In this document: one piece after another, positions 1-7,836 of the stretch
How positions within the stretch are numbered: position 1 is the first letter of the stretch
How the letters are laid out: every line of letters starts with the position of its first letter
Source: Opitutia bacterium
GTDB lineage: Bacteria; Verrucomicrobiota; Verrucomicrobiia; Opitutales; Opitutaceae
Direction of reading: 5' to 3'
Assembly (NCBI GenBank): GCA_016217595.1
Contig: JACRHS010000010.1
Span: forward strand, 229,814 to 293,813
Length of the DNA: 64,000 nucleotides
Made by a program: the position numbers and the translations under genes
The notes under the pieces: model-generated
Told to the model about the DNA's origin: nothing
Databases searched by the model: none
What the model saw: only the letters and a program-made list of their open reading frames with translations

Positions 1-750
1 GGAGAGAACAGGAAGCTTGTTGAGGCCCATGTTATACCTCGCAGTTTTCATCGCATTGATCCGAGCGACCGGCAGCCGAGTCGACTGGTCACTAACGTCG
101 AAGGGCGCTACACGCAGAAGATCAGAAAGGGAGTCTATGATGCTTCGATTGTGTGCGAGGAGTGCGAGCGGCGGTTTGCACCGTGGGATGATTACGCCGA
201 CGAGCTCTTTCTAAAGTCGTGGGATAGGTTCGAGAAGATCACGGATCGCGGCCACGAGATCGGTTACAGCTTACCGGCGTTCGATTATCCATTGTTGAAG
301 CTATTTTTTCTCTCTGTGCTTTGGCGGGCAGCCACAAGTGATCATGTGATGTTCTCGAAGATCGACCTTGGTCCGCGCGAGTCGGTCCTGAAGAAAGCCA
401 TCGAGCGATCAGATCCGGGATCGATTGATTTCTTCGGCGTAGTTTTGCAGGCATTCGACTCGCCGAATGTCGGGATATTGGACCCGCATCCGGAGCGCTT
501 TTCAGGCGTCCGGTTTTGCCGCTTTTATCTCTCGCACATCATCGCCTTCGTCAAAGTCGATGGCCGTCCGTTCACCGAGCCTTTTTCCTCGGCGGCGCTC
601 GGACCTGATCGTCCACTCGTTCTTGTGCAGAAGAATTTTATGACCAGCCCAGAAAGGCGCATAATGAGACGACTTGTGATAGCCGATAAGAGAAAGGCCC
701 AACCCGGAAGCCAGACAAGGGAGGAGCCCGACAAGGGAGCAAGTCGGTAA
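1..750 (+). CDS. Partial hypothetical protein with HNH/zinc-ribbon-like features (5' end outside window)
   Basis: The reading frame is open from base 1, so the N-terminus lies outside the window; the visible part is 249 residues. It reads EAHVIPRSFHRI near its start and VCEECERRFAPWDDYA about 35 residues later. Residues of the form A-H-(V/I)-I-P plus a CxxC are seen in HNH-like and zinc-ribbon proteins, so a metal-binding or nuclease-related fold is possible, but only one cysteine pair is visible. The rest has no motif I recognise. The last ~20 residues are polar and low in complexity and may be read-through past an older end, because repeat DNA follows. Function unknown. Confidence 0.6.
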   Translation, partial: GENRKLVEAHVIPRSFHRIDPSDRQPSRLVTNVEGRYTQKIRKGVYDASIVCEECERRFAPWDDYADELFLKSWDRFEKITDRGHEIGYSLPAFDYPLLKLFFLSVLWRAATSDHVMFSKIDLGPRESVLKKAIERSDPGSIDFFGVVLQAFDSPNVGILDPHPERFSGVRFCRFYLSHIIAFVKVDGRPFTEPFSSAALGPDRPLVLVQKNFMTSPERRIMRRLVIADKRKAQPGSQTREEPDKGASR

Positions 751-800
751 CGTTGGGTGCCGAGTGGGTTTGGGTGCCCGACCCCGAATAGGCTGACGGA

Positions 801-834
801 GGTAGCGCGTGTTGTCCCCAACGCGTTCCGAGCG
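801..834 (+). repeat. REP-like element A (GTAG + hairpin)
   Basis: The sequence begins GGTAGCGCG and continues GTTGTCCCCAACGCG, giving an imperfect hairpin preceded by GTAG. Elements at 2286-2313 (opposite strand) and 18789-18817 share GCGCG(T/C)GTTGTCC. A GTAG tetranucleotide beside a hairpin is the hallmark of REP sequences handled by RAYT transposases, and a RAYT gene lies at 17.7 kb. Confidence 0.5.
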
Positions 835-1000
835 TCTTGAAGACCGGGGGTGGAGCTCAGTTCGTTTCCGTGTCCTTTCGCGTGATTCGTGGGCGTCTCG
901 TGGGGGGTGTTTGAATTTGGCGCGCGCGCGCCAAATTGCGGGTTGTGGCCCCCGGTCCGGAGGCTGGCCGGGCTCTGCTGCAAACCGCTCGGAAGGCGAA

Positions 1001-1035
1001 AACAAAAGCCGCGCTCCATTGCGGGAGCGCGGCTT
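1001..1035 (-). terminator. Strong hairpin terminator on the minus strand
   Basis: Arms AAGCCGCGCTCC (1006-1017) and GGAGCGCGGCTT (1024-1035) pair perfectly over 12 bp with a 6-base loop. Read on the minus strand the stem is followed by TTTGTTTT, which fits an intrinsic terminator. No recognisable gene precedes it on that strand; the only candidate is a 23-codon ORF ending at 1062. Confidence 0.55.
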
Positions 1036-1061
1036 ATTACTATGGCGGCGGCGCTCCGGGG

Positions 1062-1133
1062 TTAGACCTTGGCGGGAAGATTCATCCAGGCGGCCAGACA
1101 TAGAGCCCCAGGCCGAGTAGTGTTGATTTTCAT
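1062..1133 (-). CDS. Possible 23-residue ORF before the terminator (weak)
   Basis: An ATG at 1133 opens a 23-codon frame (MKINTTRPGALC...LPAKV) that stops at 1062, 27 bases before the strong minus-strand terminator stem. A purine stretch CTGGG lies just before the ATG. The arrangement could be a small peptide, the tail of a lost gene or a small RNA; nothing in the peptide is diagnostic. Confidence 0.15.
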   Translation of the reverse strand: MKINTTRPGALCLAAWMNLPAKV

Positions 1134-1228
1134 CCCAGTAGGTAACGCTGCCCACGCTCCTGCGGCACCTAACACGCCCTGAATTTATGCCACGTAGCGT
1201 AAATTGCCGCCTGGGGTGACGAACCGCC

Positions 1229-1305
1229 AACCCCGGCCTTGTCACCTCGGCCGCTACAGTGAGCAACGCACGGTGACTTTTCGTCCTTTCGCGTGTTTCG
1301 TGGGC
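1229..1305 (+). repeat. ~80-bp interspersed repeat, copy 1
   Basis: Diverged copy of the repeat at 2135-2214 and 2522-2601. The first half (AACCCCGGCC..GTCACCTCGG) and last part (CTTTCGCGTGTTTCGTGGGC) are well kept; the middle differs. All three copies have the same orientation. Confidence 0.75.
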
Positions 1306-1452
1306 AAAGGCCTTTCTTTGGGTACTCCCGCTGTCCGTCAAATCGGGGCAGGCTTAGACGACGAAAATTAAACCTGCCCCTATGCCACCTTCGCGGGGGG
1401 CCGGCACAGGGAAAGGCTCGACGCTGCCAGCGCGCTTTTTCAACGATAAGCC

Positions 1453-2130
1453 ATGAGCGCTTCATTGGCCCGCCGGACAATTCCGATCCTGATCAGCCTC
1501 ACCATCACGGGGCTCTGCTTGTTCTTGCCAGCCGGACGACTCGACTGGCTGCGCGGATGGATCCTCCTCGGGCTCTCGTTTGCCGCCGGGATCGCGGCAA
1601 CGGTGGTACTCGCGCGTGATCCCGCCCTGCTGGCCGAGCGGCGCAACGTCAAAGCGGGCAAGGGCTGGGACAAGATCATCGTCCCCTTCGTGGTGCTAGT
1701 GGGACCGGCCACCGTGTGGATCACTGCCGGCCTCGATGTGCGCCATCACTGGTCGAGGCCCATGCCTTCATGGATTTTCGCGGGCGGCATAGCCTTGGCC
1801 GCGATCGGGGGCGGCATCGTGGTGTGGGCCATGCGGACCAACCGCTTTTTTTCGGCCGTGGTCCGCATCCAGCGTGATCGCGGCCAGACCGTGGCCACAG
1901 GCGGTCCCTACCGTTACGTCCGGCATCCGGGTTACGTCGGCATGACTGCGTTCCTCTTTGCCACTCCGCTGATCCTCGGCTCATGGTGGGCTTTCATCCC
2001 GTCCGTCGCTACGGCGGCGGTCACGGTGTTGCGGACGGCGCTGGAGGACCACACACTGCAGGTCGAACTCGAGGGCTATGCCGACTATGTGCGAAACGTG
2101 CGGTACAGGCTGGTGCCGTTCGTCTGGTAA
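1453..2130 (+). CDS. Isoprenylcysteine carboxyl methyltransferase-like / phospholipid methyltransferase family membrane protein
   Basis: The 225-residue protein has about five hydrophobic segments (roughly residues 8-26, 34-54, 76-92, 106-126 and 165-185) and the motif GPYRYVRHPGY at residues 151-161. That motif marks the SAM-binding C-terminal region of the ICMT/PEMT/NnrU superfamily of integral membrane methyltransferases. The substrate cannot be told; bacterial members methylate lipids or small hydrophobic compounds. The gene stands alone between two repeat-filled spacers. The ATG at 1453 gives a start just before the first membrane segment. Confidence 0.8.
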   Translation: MSASLARRTIPILISLTITGLCLFLPAGRLDWLRGWILLGLSFAAGIAATVVLARDPALLAERRNVKAGKGWDKIIVPFVVLVGPATVWITAGLDVRHHWSRPMPSWIFAGGIALAAIGGGIVVWAMRTNRFFSAVVRIQRDRGQTVATGGPYRYVRHPGYVGMTAFLFATPLILGSWWAFIPSVATAAVTVLRTALEDHTLQVELEGYADYVRNVRYRLVPFVW

Positions 2131-2134
2131 TACC

Positions 2135-2214
2135 AACCCCGGCCTCGTCACCTCGGCCGCTACGGGGAGCATCGCCGCCGCGCCTTTTCGTGACCTTTCG
2201 GGTGTTTCGTGGGC
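2135..2214 (+). repeat. ~80-bp interspersed repeat, copy 2
   Basis: Nearly identical to the copy at 2522-2601, with about five differences over 80 bases. It begins immediately after the stop codon of the methyltransferase. Its right-hand part, CTTTCGGGTGTTTCGTGGGC, also occurs as a solitary tail near 861-898 and, inverted and diverged, near 9489-9516. Confidence 0.8.
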
Positions 2215-2285
2215 GAGTCCGGGGAAGGTACGAAGGCAACAGGGACAGCCGTTTCGGTGGAGCGACTTGTCCCCAAGACGCCCGA

Positions 2286-2313
2286 CGCGCGTTGGGGACA
2301 ACGCGCGCCACCT
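2286..2313 (-). repeat. REP-like element B (perfect 8-bp stem)
   Basis: Arms CGCGCGTT (2286-2293) and AACGCGCG (2300-2307) enclose loop GGGGAC. Read on the minus strand it is AGGTGGCGCGCGTTGTCCCC, matching elements A and C except that GTAG is GTGG. It abuts the broken end of the IS110 relic. Confidence 0.5.
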
Positions 2314-2398
2314 CTGCACGACGGTGCGGTACGCAATCGGCCACGGCGATGACGATGGTATCTTGGTGGACATCCAGGCCCACGAATCGAACAGCCCG
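2312..2398 (-). pseudogene. IS110-family transposase N-terminal relic
   Basis: On the minus strand this piece encodes VRFVGLDVHQDTIVIAVAD followed by about ten residues. The GLDVHxxTIxVAVAD block is the N-terminal signature of IS110 transposases and carries the first Asp of the DEDD (RuvC-like) catalytic set. Only about 29 residues survive; the frame then runs into the REP-like hairpin at 2286-2313 and no other IS110 domain follows. It is a dead fragment. Confidence 0.6.
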
Positions 2399-2521
2399 CA
2401 CTCCATCGCAGCGCGGACCGGATTGCGCGGGCTGAAGCTCCGCGCTACGCGGGGCCAATCATTCTGCTCTGCCTCTGACTTTTCGCACATTGCGTGGTGA
2501 ACCCACTACTGCGTGGTCCAC

Positions 2522-2601
2522 GAACCCGGCCTCGTCACCTCGGCCGCTACGGGAAGCATCGCCGCCGCGCCTTTTCGTGCCCTTTCGTGTGTTTCGTAGG
2601 C
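2522..2601 (+). repeat. ~80-bp interspersed repeat, copy 3
   Basis: Nearly identical to the copy at 2135-2214 and in the same orientation, about 390 bp downstream of it. The interval between the two copies contains the IS110 relic and REP-like element B. Confidence 0.8.
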
Positions 2602-2663
2602 CATCCCTCCGCTCCGCTGCAGCGAGACGGGAACGCGCGATCCGCTGCAAACTCACACCTCAG

Positions 2664-3815
2664 TCAGCGACGCAGCTTGAGCAACCGCTCACCGGCGGCG
2701 TGCAGCGTGGCGGGGCGTTTGGCGAAATTCAGGCGGATAAAGCGGTTCTCGCCGCCGGCGAAGAAGCTCGATCCCGGCACCGGCGCGACCCCGATTTCCC
2801 GCGCCATCCAGTGCGCAAACTCCACGTCGCTCGCGAAGCCGAAGGGCGAGATGTCGACCATCACGAAATACGCCCCTTCCGGCCGCGAGTACGCGAGCCC
2901 CGTGCGGTCGAGATAGCCGAGCAGGATGTCACGCGACTGCGCGTACTCGGCCGCCAGCCCCGCGTAATAGCCCGGCGGGAACCCCAGGGCCGTCACCACC
3001 GCATGCTGCAACGGCGCCGCCGCGCCCACGGTGAGAAAATCGTGCACTTTCCGCGCCTGCGCGATGATCTCCGGCGCCGCCTGCACGTAGCCCAGGCGCC
3101 AGCCGGTGATCGAAAACGTTTTCGAGAGCGAGGAACACGCCAGCGTGCGCGCCGCCATGCCGGGCAGCGTGATGAAATACTCGTGCCGGTGGCCGTCGAA
3201 GAGGATGTGTTCGTACACCTCGTCGGTGATCACGAACGTATCGAACTCGGTCGCGAGCGCCGCGATCTGCTCCAGCTCGGCGCGCGTGAACACCCGGCCG
3301 GTCGGGTTGGACGGATTGCAGAGCACGAAGGCCTTCAGCCCGCCGGCAAACGCGCGCCGCAGTTCGTCGGGATCGAAACGGTAGTGCGGCGGATGCAACG
3401 GCACGTGCACCGGCGTCGCGCCCGCGAGAATGGCATCAGCCGAGTAGTTCTCGTAAAACGGCGAGAACAGCCCGACGCGATCGCCGGGATCGCACACCGT
3501 CATCATCGCCACCATCATCGCCTCAGTGGCGCCGCAGGTGACGACGAGTTCGCGGTCGCCATCGACCGGCGCGCCCTGGCAACGCGCGAGTTTGGCGGCC
3601 AGCGCCGCGCGCAATTCCGGCGCGCCCCACGTGATGGCGTACTGGTGCCGGCCGGCGTCCATGGCGTCTTTCGCCGCCTGCACCAACGCCGGCGGCGGAT
3701 CGAAGTCGGGGAAGCCTTGCGCGAGATTGATGGCGCCATGCCGCTGCGCGACACGAGTCATCTCGCGGATGAGCGATTCGGTAAACCGGGCGGTGCGTTG
3801 GGACGTGCGCGGCAT
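2664..3815 (-). CDS. PLP-dependent class I/II aminotransferase (methionine/kynurenine aminotransferase-like)
   Basis: Fold-type I aminotransferase of 383 residues from the ATG at 3815. That start fits the family N-terminus (MPRTSQRTARFTESLIREMTRVA); a longer frame to 3893 adds a non-conserved stretch. Visible motifs are INLAQGFPDFDPP (residues 29-41), CNPSNPTGRVF (166-176), TDEVYEH (197-203) and SLSKTFSITGWRLGY (229-243), where K232 should bind PLP. This pattern matches the group holding YbdL-type methionine and kynurenine/glutamine aminotransferases, which transaminate Met, Gln or aromatic amino acids in the cytoplasm. Exact substrate is not determinable. The gene stands alone, facing the repeat-filled spacer. 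Confidence 0.88.
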   Translation of the reverse strand: MPRTSQRTARFTESLIREMTRVAQRHGAINLAQGFPDFDPPPALVQAAKDAMDAGRHQYAITWGAPELRAALAAKLARCQGAPVDGDRELVVTCGATEAMMVAMMTVCDPGDRVGLFSPFYENYSADAILAGATPVHVPLHPPHYRFDPDELRRAFAGGLKAFVLCNPSNPTGRVFTRAELEQIAALATEFDTFVITDEVYEHILFDGHRHEYFITLPGMAARTLACSSLSKTFSITGWRLGYVQAAPEIIAQARKVHDFLTVGAAAPLQHAVVTALGFPPGYYAGLAAEYAQSRDILLGYLDRTGLAYSRPEGAYFVMVDISPFGFASDVEFAHWMAREIGVAPVPGSSFFAGGENRFIRLNFAKRPATLHAAGERLLKLRR

Positions 3816-3917
3816 AAAACGCGGCGCAGCTTCAAGAGCGTCGCCAGCCGTGACGAGCCCGTTTTTGGTCGTGCTACGAGAACGGTGGCGCAACAGAAGG
3901 TGCCGTCAGGGATTGTA

Positions 3918-3994
3918 GTGGCATGGGCGTCCCGCCCATGGGATCGGGAAGAACGGGCATGCCCGTTCTTTCACGGGCGAGACGCCCGTGCCAC
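3918..3994. repeat. Triple-hairpin intergenic palindromic unit
   Basis: Three perfect hairpins lie in a row: CATGGGCG-TCC-CGCCCATG (3922-3940), a 22-bp palindrome with arms AAGAACGGGC and GCCCGTTCTT (3949-3970), and CACGGGCG-AGA-CGCCCGTG (3972-3990). The outer two are also inverted copies of each other, with GTGGCA and TGCCAC at the edges, so the whole 77-bp unit can fold as a cloverleaf. This resembles BIME-type palindromic units. It sits between two minus-strand genes. Confidence 0.65.
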
Positions 3995-4057
3995 GAAGCA
4001 CCGCTCCACCGACAGAAAAACCGCGTTACCATCCGCCGCGCGCTGCGCAGCCGGCGA

Positions 4058-4939
4058 TCACGGAATCTTCAGCTCCATGCCGAGATTCAAGCGGTCGTTC
4101 TCGCTCTTCAGCACGTCGCGGTTGGCGGCGTAGATCTCGCGCCACCTGCCTTTCGTGCCGTAGTAGCGCTGCGAAATTACCGAAAGCGTGTCGCCGTGCT
4201 GCACCACATGACGACGGCCCGCTGTCGCCGGAGGCGGGGTGGCCGCCGGTGGCACCACCCGTGGAGTTGTCGGCGCTTGCAGCGGCGATTTTTCGAGCGC
4301 GGTGCGGTTATCCACACTGGTCGCGGGCCGGATCAGCGGCGAGCTGTCGGCCATCGGCGCGACCGGCACGGTGCGCGACACCGGCGTAATTGGACTCGGC
4401 AGGTTCGCACTCGCGGCACGCGGACGCGGCGGCGGAGTGGTTGCGTTGGAGGAAGCGGCGGCGCGCAGGTCGGCGATCTCCGCCTTGAGCTGCTCGTTCT
4501 CGCGCTGCAGGCGTTCGAGTTGATCCATGTACTGCAATTTCACGCTGGCATCCTCCAGCGGATGCGCGGGCAACGTGCGGGCGAATTCGCGTTTGGCGGC
4601 ATCGATCCGCCCGCGCACGAGGTCGGCCTGCGAGGAGTTGGGCTGCAGTTCGAGAAACTTGCGGAAGTAGTAGATCGAGGCGATCGGGTCCTTGATGTGC
4701 TGCTGGTAGAGCAGGCCGGCTTCGAGGTACGACTCGGGGGCGTCGTCGCCGCGACGGGAGATGACCTTGAGGAAGGCGGCCAGCGCCTCCTGGTTGCGCC
4801 CCTGGCGGATGAGCTGTTTGCCGCGTTGGAAATCCGCCTCGGCATCCTCGGCGCGAAACGGCAGGTTGCCGCCGCGTTCGCAACCGGTGGCGAACCACAA
4901 CGCACAGAGTGCGAGCAGACTGAGCGGAAGAAGACGCAT
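4058..4939 (-). CDS. Lipoprotein with TPR-like region, coiled coil and C-terminal LysM domain
   Basis: The 293-residue protein starts at the ATG at 4939, which gives a clean lipoprotein signal peptide (MRLLPLSLLALCALWFATGC; lipidated Cys20). Residues ~30-110 form TPR-like helices (FQRGKQLIRQGRNQEALAAF), followed by a short coiled coil (LERLQRENEQLKAEIADL), a long Pro/Thr-rich linker and a LysM domain in the last ~50 residues (VVQHGDTLSVISQRYYGTKGRW). LysM binds peptidoglycan, so the protein probably links the outer membrane or periplasm to the cell wall. Divergent from the sugar-phosphate isomerase gene 75 bp away. Precise role unknown. Confidence 0.8.
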   Translation of the reverse strand: MRLLPLSLLALCALWFATGCERGGNLPFRAEDAEADFQRGKQLIRQGRNQEALAAFLKVISRRGDDAPESYLEAGLLYQQHIKDPIASIYYFRKFLELQPNSSQADLVRGRIDAAKREFARTLPAHPLEDASVKLQYMDQLERLQRENEQLKAEIADLRAAASSNATTPPPRPRAASANLPSPITPVSRTVPVAPMADSSPLIRPATSVDNRTALEKSPLQAPTTPRVVPPAATPPPATAGRRHVVQHGDTLSVISQRYYGTKGRWREIYAANRDVLKSENDRLNLGMELKIP

Positions 4940-5014
4940 CAACGGCGGGAAAGGGATTGAATGGCGAGACGTGGGGCGTAAGTTCCACAACCTCTGTTCA
5001 CGACTCAACTCTAA

Positions 5015-6004
5015 ATGCCCACCGCCGCCGCATCCTCCCTGGCCCGCGCCCGCGCCTGCATCCGCATCGAGATCGATGCCCTCGCCGCCACCGCCGACGC
5101 GCTCGGCGATGAATTTGTCGCCACCGTGCAGGCCGTCGAGGCCACCGTCGCCGCCGGGCGCAAAGTGATTTTCAGCGGCGTGGGCAAATCCGCGCACATC
5201 GCCCAGAAACTCACGGGCACGTTTAACAGCACGGGCGTGTCGGCGTGCTTCCTCGACGCGACACAGGCGCTGCATGGCGACCTCGGCCTGTGCGACGAGG
5301 GCGACCTCGCGGTGCTGTTGAGCAACAGCGGTCAATCGCAGGAGATTCTGCGTCTCGTGCCGCTGTTGAAACGCTTCGGTCTGCCCATCGTCGCGCTCAC
5401 CAGCCATGCGGAGTCGGATCTGGCGCGCGCCGCCGATTACCGGCTGATCTGCCAGGTCCCGCGCGAAGCCTGCCCGCTCAAAATCGCGCCGACCGCCAGC
5501 ACCACCGCCGCCCTCGCCTTGGGCGACGCGCTCGCGATGGTCGTGCTCGAAAACCGCGGCTTCACCCGCGAGGACTTCGCCCGCCTCCACCCCGCCGGCA
5601 ACCTCGGCACCGTGCTCTTGTTGAAAGTGCGCGACATCATGCGCACCGGCGACCGGCTACCGATTCTGTCCGCCTCGCGCACCGTGCAAGACGCCATCCT
5701 CGGTATGACCCAGGCCAAGGCCGGCTGCACCGCGGTGATCGACGAAGCCACCGGCAAACTCGCGGGCATCCTCACCGACGGAGACTTTCGCCGCAACATC
5801 CTCAGCGGCCCCAGCTTTCTCGCCCAGCCCGTGGCCAACTACATGACGCGTTCGCCCAAAACCGTGTCGGCCGACGCCCTCGCCACCGAAGCGCTGCGGA
5901 TGTTCGATGCCTACAAAATCGACGATCTCATCGCCGTCGACGCCGACGGCCGGCCGGTGGGCCTCGTCGACGTGCAGGATTTGCCCAAGATGAAACTCCT
6001 GTGA
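5015..6004 (+). CDS. kdsD: D-arabinose-5-phosphate isomerase (KdsD/KpsF family)
   Basis: The enzyme interconverts ribulose-5-phosphate and arabinose-5-phosphate, the first step towards Kdo for LPS inner core. The 329-residue protein has an N-terminal SIS domain (SGVGKSAHIAQKL near residue 55; LLSNSGQSQEI near 105; APTASTTAALALGDALA near 160), the family signature LHPAGNLG near 193, then two CBS domains (VRDIMRTGDRLP..., ANYMTRSPKTV...) to the C-terminus. Length and order match KdsD/KpsF/GutQ. A short GC stem (GGCCGG/CCGGCC near 6073-6090) before CTTTACT may end the transcript. The Kdo synthase genes are not in this window. Confidence 0.92.
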   Translation: MPTAAASSLARARACIRIEIDALAATADALGDEFVATVQAVEATVAAGRKVIFSGVGKSAHIAQKLTGTFNSTGVSACFLDATQALHGDLGLCDEGDLAVLLSNSGQSQEILRLVPLLKRFGLPIVALTSHAESDLARAADYRLICQVPREACPLKIAPTASTTAALALGDALAMVVLENRGFTREDFARLHPAGNLGTVLLLKVRDIMRTGDRLPILSASRTVQDAILGMTQAKAGCTAVIDEATGKLAGILTDGDFRRNILSGPSFLAQPVANYMTRSPKTVSADALATEALRMFDAYKIDDLIAVDADGRPVGLVDVQDLPKMKLL

Positions 6005-6128
6005 GCGTGGCAGCTACGTCGCGCCACCGCTCGATTTCATAAGCGACATGCAACGCGCTTAAACCTGCGGCCGGAGTCTGCCGGCCCTTTACTCGCAATC
6101 GCGCACTTCCCTAGTATCTTCCTTCCTT

Positions 6129-7772
6129 ATGCCGACACCCGCCTTCCACTATCAGGATCCCTTCCCGCTCGGAGCCGACGAAACCGAATACCGCCTCCTC
6201 TCCCAAGAGGGCGTGAGCACCGCGACGTTCGAGGGCCGCGAAATTTTGAAAGTCGCGCCCGAAGCCGTCTCCTTTCTGGTGCAGAGCGCGCTGCGCGACT
6301 GCTCGTTTCTCCTCCGCACGAAACACCTGCAGCAGGTCGCGGCCATCCTCGACGACCCACAGGCCAGCGCCAACGACCGCTACGTGGCGCTCACAATGTT
6401 GAAGAACGCCGAGATTTCCGCCGAGGGCATCCTCCCCTTCTGCCAGGACACCGGCACCGCCACCGTCGTCGCCAAGAAAGGCCAGCAAGTCTGGACCGGC
6501 GCCAACGACGCCGAGGCGATTTCCAAGGGCGTCTACGAGTGTTACACCAAGGAAAACCTCCGCTACTCGCAGACCGCCGCGCTCGACATGTACGAGGAAG
6601 TCAACACCGGCACCAACCTCCCGGCGCAAATCGACATCCTCGCCACCGAGGGCGCGAAATTTGAGTTTCTCTTCGTCGCCAAGGGCGGCGGCTCGGCCAA
6701 CAAGACGTACCTCTTCCAGGAGACGAAGGCGTTGCTCAATCCGAAGAGCCTCGCGGCCTTTTGCGCCGACAAGATGAAGCTTCTCGGCACCTCCGCCTGC
6801 CCGCCGTACCACCTCGTGTTCGTCATCGGCGGCACCAGTGCCGAGGCGTGCTTGAAGACGGTGAAGATCGCCTCGACCAAATATTACGATGCGCTGCCCA
6901 CCAGCGGCAACGCCCACGGCCAGGCCTTCCGCGACATCGCGATGGAGAAACAGATTCTCGAGATCGCGCAAAAGAGCGGCATCGGCGCCCAGTTCGGCGG
7001 CAAATATTTCGCGCTCGATGTGCGTGTCATCCGCCTCCCCCGCCACGGCGCGAGCTGCCCGGTCGGCATGGGTGTCTCATGCAGCGCCGACCGCAACATC
7101 AAGGCCAAGATCACCAAGGACGGCCTCTTCGTCGAGAAGCTCGAAACCAATCCCGGCCGCTTCATCCCGGCGCACCTGCGCACGCTGAAAGACGACAACA
7201 TCGTCAAGATCGACCTCAACCGGCCGATGGCCGACATCCTCGCCGAGCTCACCAAATATCCGGTGACCACCCGCGTGTTGTTGACCGGCCCGTTGATCGT
7301 CGCCCGCGACATCGCGCACGCCAAACTCAAGGAGCGCGTCGACGCCGGCAAGGGCCTGCCCGAGTATCTCAAGCAGCACCCGGTTTACTACGCCGGTCCG
7401 GCCAAAACGCCGAAGGGTTACGCCTCGGGTTCGTTCGGCCCGACGACCGCCGGCCGCATGGACAGCTACGTGGAACTCTTCCAGTCGCTCGGCGGCTCGA
7501 TGCTGATGATCGCCAAGGGCAATCGCAGCAAGCAGGTGACCGATGCCTGCAAAAAGTTTGGCGGGTTTTATCTCGGCTCGATCGGCGGCCCGGCGGCGAT
7601 CCTCGCCAAGGAAAACATCAAGAAGGTCGAAGTGCTCGAATATCCCGAGCTCGGGATGGAAGCCATCTGGAAGATCGACGTGGTGGATTTCCCGGCGTTC
7701 ATCCTGGTCGACGACAAGGGCAACGACTTCTTCGTAAGCGCCTGCGCCCACTGCGTGCCGGAAAAAAAGTAA
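6129..7772 (+). CDS. fumA: Fumarate hydratase, class I (iron-sulfur)
   Basis: Catalyses reversible hydration of fumarate to malate in the TCA cycle using a [4Fe-4S] cluster. The protein is 547 residues, the same size as E. coli FumA/FumB, and aligns without gaps at the cluster ligands: C105 (LPFCQDTG), C224 (GTSACPPYH) and C318 (VSCSADRN). The C-terminal beta domain contains [12 protein letters not shown] and [13 protein letters not shown], also typical. It is a single-gene transcription unit, with its own terminator directly downstream. Class I enzymes are oxygen-sensitive; whether a class II fumarase also exists cannot be seen here. Confidence 0.95.
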   Translation: MPTPAFHYQDPFPLGADETEYRLLSQEGVSTATFEGREILKVAPEAVSFLVQSALRDCSFLLRTKHLQQVAAILDDPQASANDRYVALTMLKNAEISAEGILPFCQDTGTATVVAKKGQQVWTGANDAEAISKGVYECYTKENLRYSQTAALDMYEEVNTGTNLPAQIDILATEGAKFEFLFVAKGGGSANKTYLFQETKALLNPKSLAAFCADKMKLLGTSACPPYHLVFVIGGTSAEACLKTVKIASTKYYDALPTSGNAHGQAFRDIAMEKQILEIAQKSGIGAQFGGKYFALDVRVIRLPRHGASCPVGMGVSCSADRNIKAKITKDGLFVEKLETNPGRFIPAHLRTLKDDNIVKIDLNRPMADILAELTKYPVTTRVLLTGPLIVARDIAHAKLKERVDAGKGLPEYLKQHPVYYAGPAKTPKGYASGSFGPTTAGRMDSYVELFQSLGGSMLMIAKGNRSKQVTDACKKFGGFYLGSIGGPAAILAKENIKKVEVLEYPELGMEAIWKIDVVDFPAFILVDDKGNDFFVSACAHCVPEKK

Positions 7773-7802
7773 GCCGCACCCGCGCTATTCGCCTTCCGTA
7801 AC

Positions 7803-7836
7803 AACCGCCCTTCCTCGCGAAGGGCGGTTTTGTTTT
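7803..7836 (+). terminator. Intrinsic terminator after the fumarase gene
   Basis: Perfect 10-bp stem AACCGCCCTT (7803-7812) / AAGGGCGGTT (7820-7829) with loop CCTCGCG, then TTTGTTTT. It lies 30 bp past the fumarase stop and touches the end of the convergent gene. Confidence 0.88.

Larger units (their letters stand above)
751..1452. other. Gene-free, repeat-rich spacer
   Basis: No convincing gene is present in these 700 bases. The spacer holds a GTAG-type REP-like hairpin, a 12-bp-stem terminator hairpin pointing to the minus strand, one copy of the ~80-bp repeat that recurs at 2.1 and 2.5 kb, a solitary copy of that repeat's tail (near 861-898), and a hairpin with GGGGCAGG and CCTGCCCC arms at 1345-1352 and 1373-1380. 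The long open frames here look like GC-rich noise. Confidence 0.7.
2131..2663. other. Gene-free spacer with repeats and an IS110 relic
   Basis: The spacer contains two near-identical copies of the ~80-bp repeat, a REP-like hairpin and, between them on the minus strand, a short piece of an IS110-type transposase. No intact gene is seen. The following gene converges on it from the right. Confidence 0.7.

Noticed and set aside
502..1341. 279-codon minus-strand frame in the first repeat-rich spacer
   Set aside because: Overlaps the partial first gene, the strong terminator and the interspersed repeat; composition is Arg/Ser-rich with no motif.
3918..3994. tRNA gene or CRISPR fragment at the triple hairpin
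   Set aside because: Arms lack tRNA-invariant bases (no T-loop GGTTCGA, no acceptor CCA) and there is no spaced direct repeat.
2490..4133. 547-codon plus-strand frame across the aminotransferase region
   Set aside because: Opposite a well-supported aminotransferase; it also crosses repeats and the triple hairpin and is Arg-rich, as expected for noise in GC-rich DNA.
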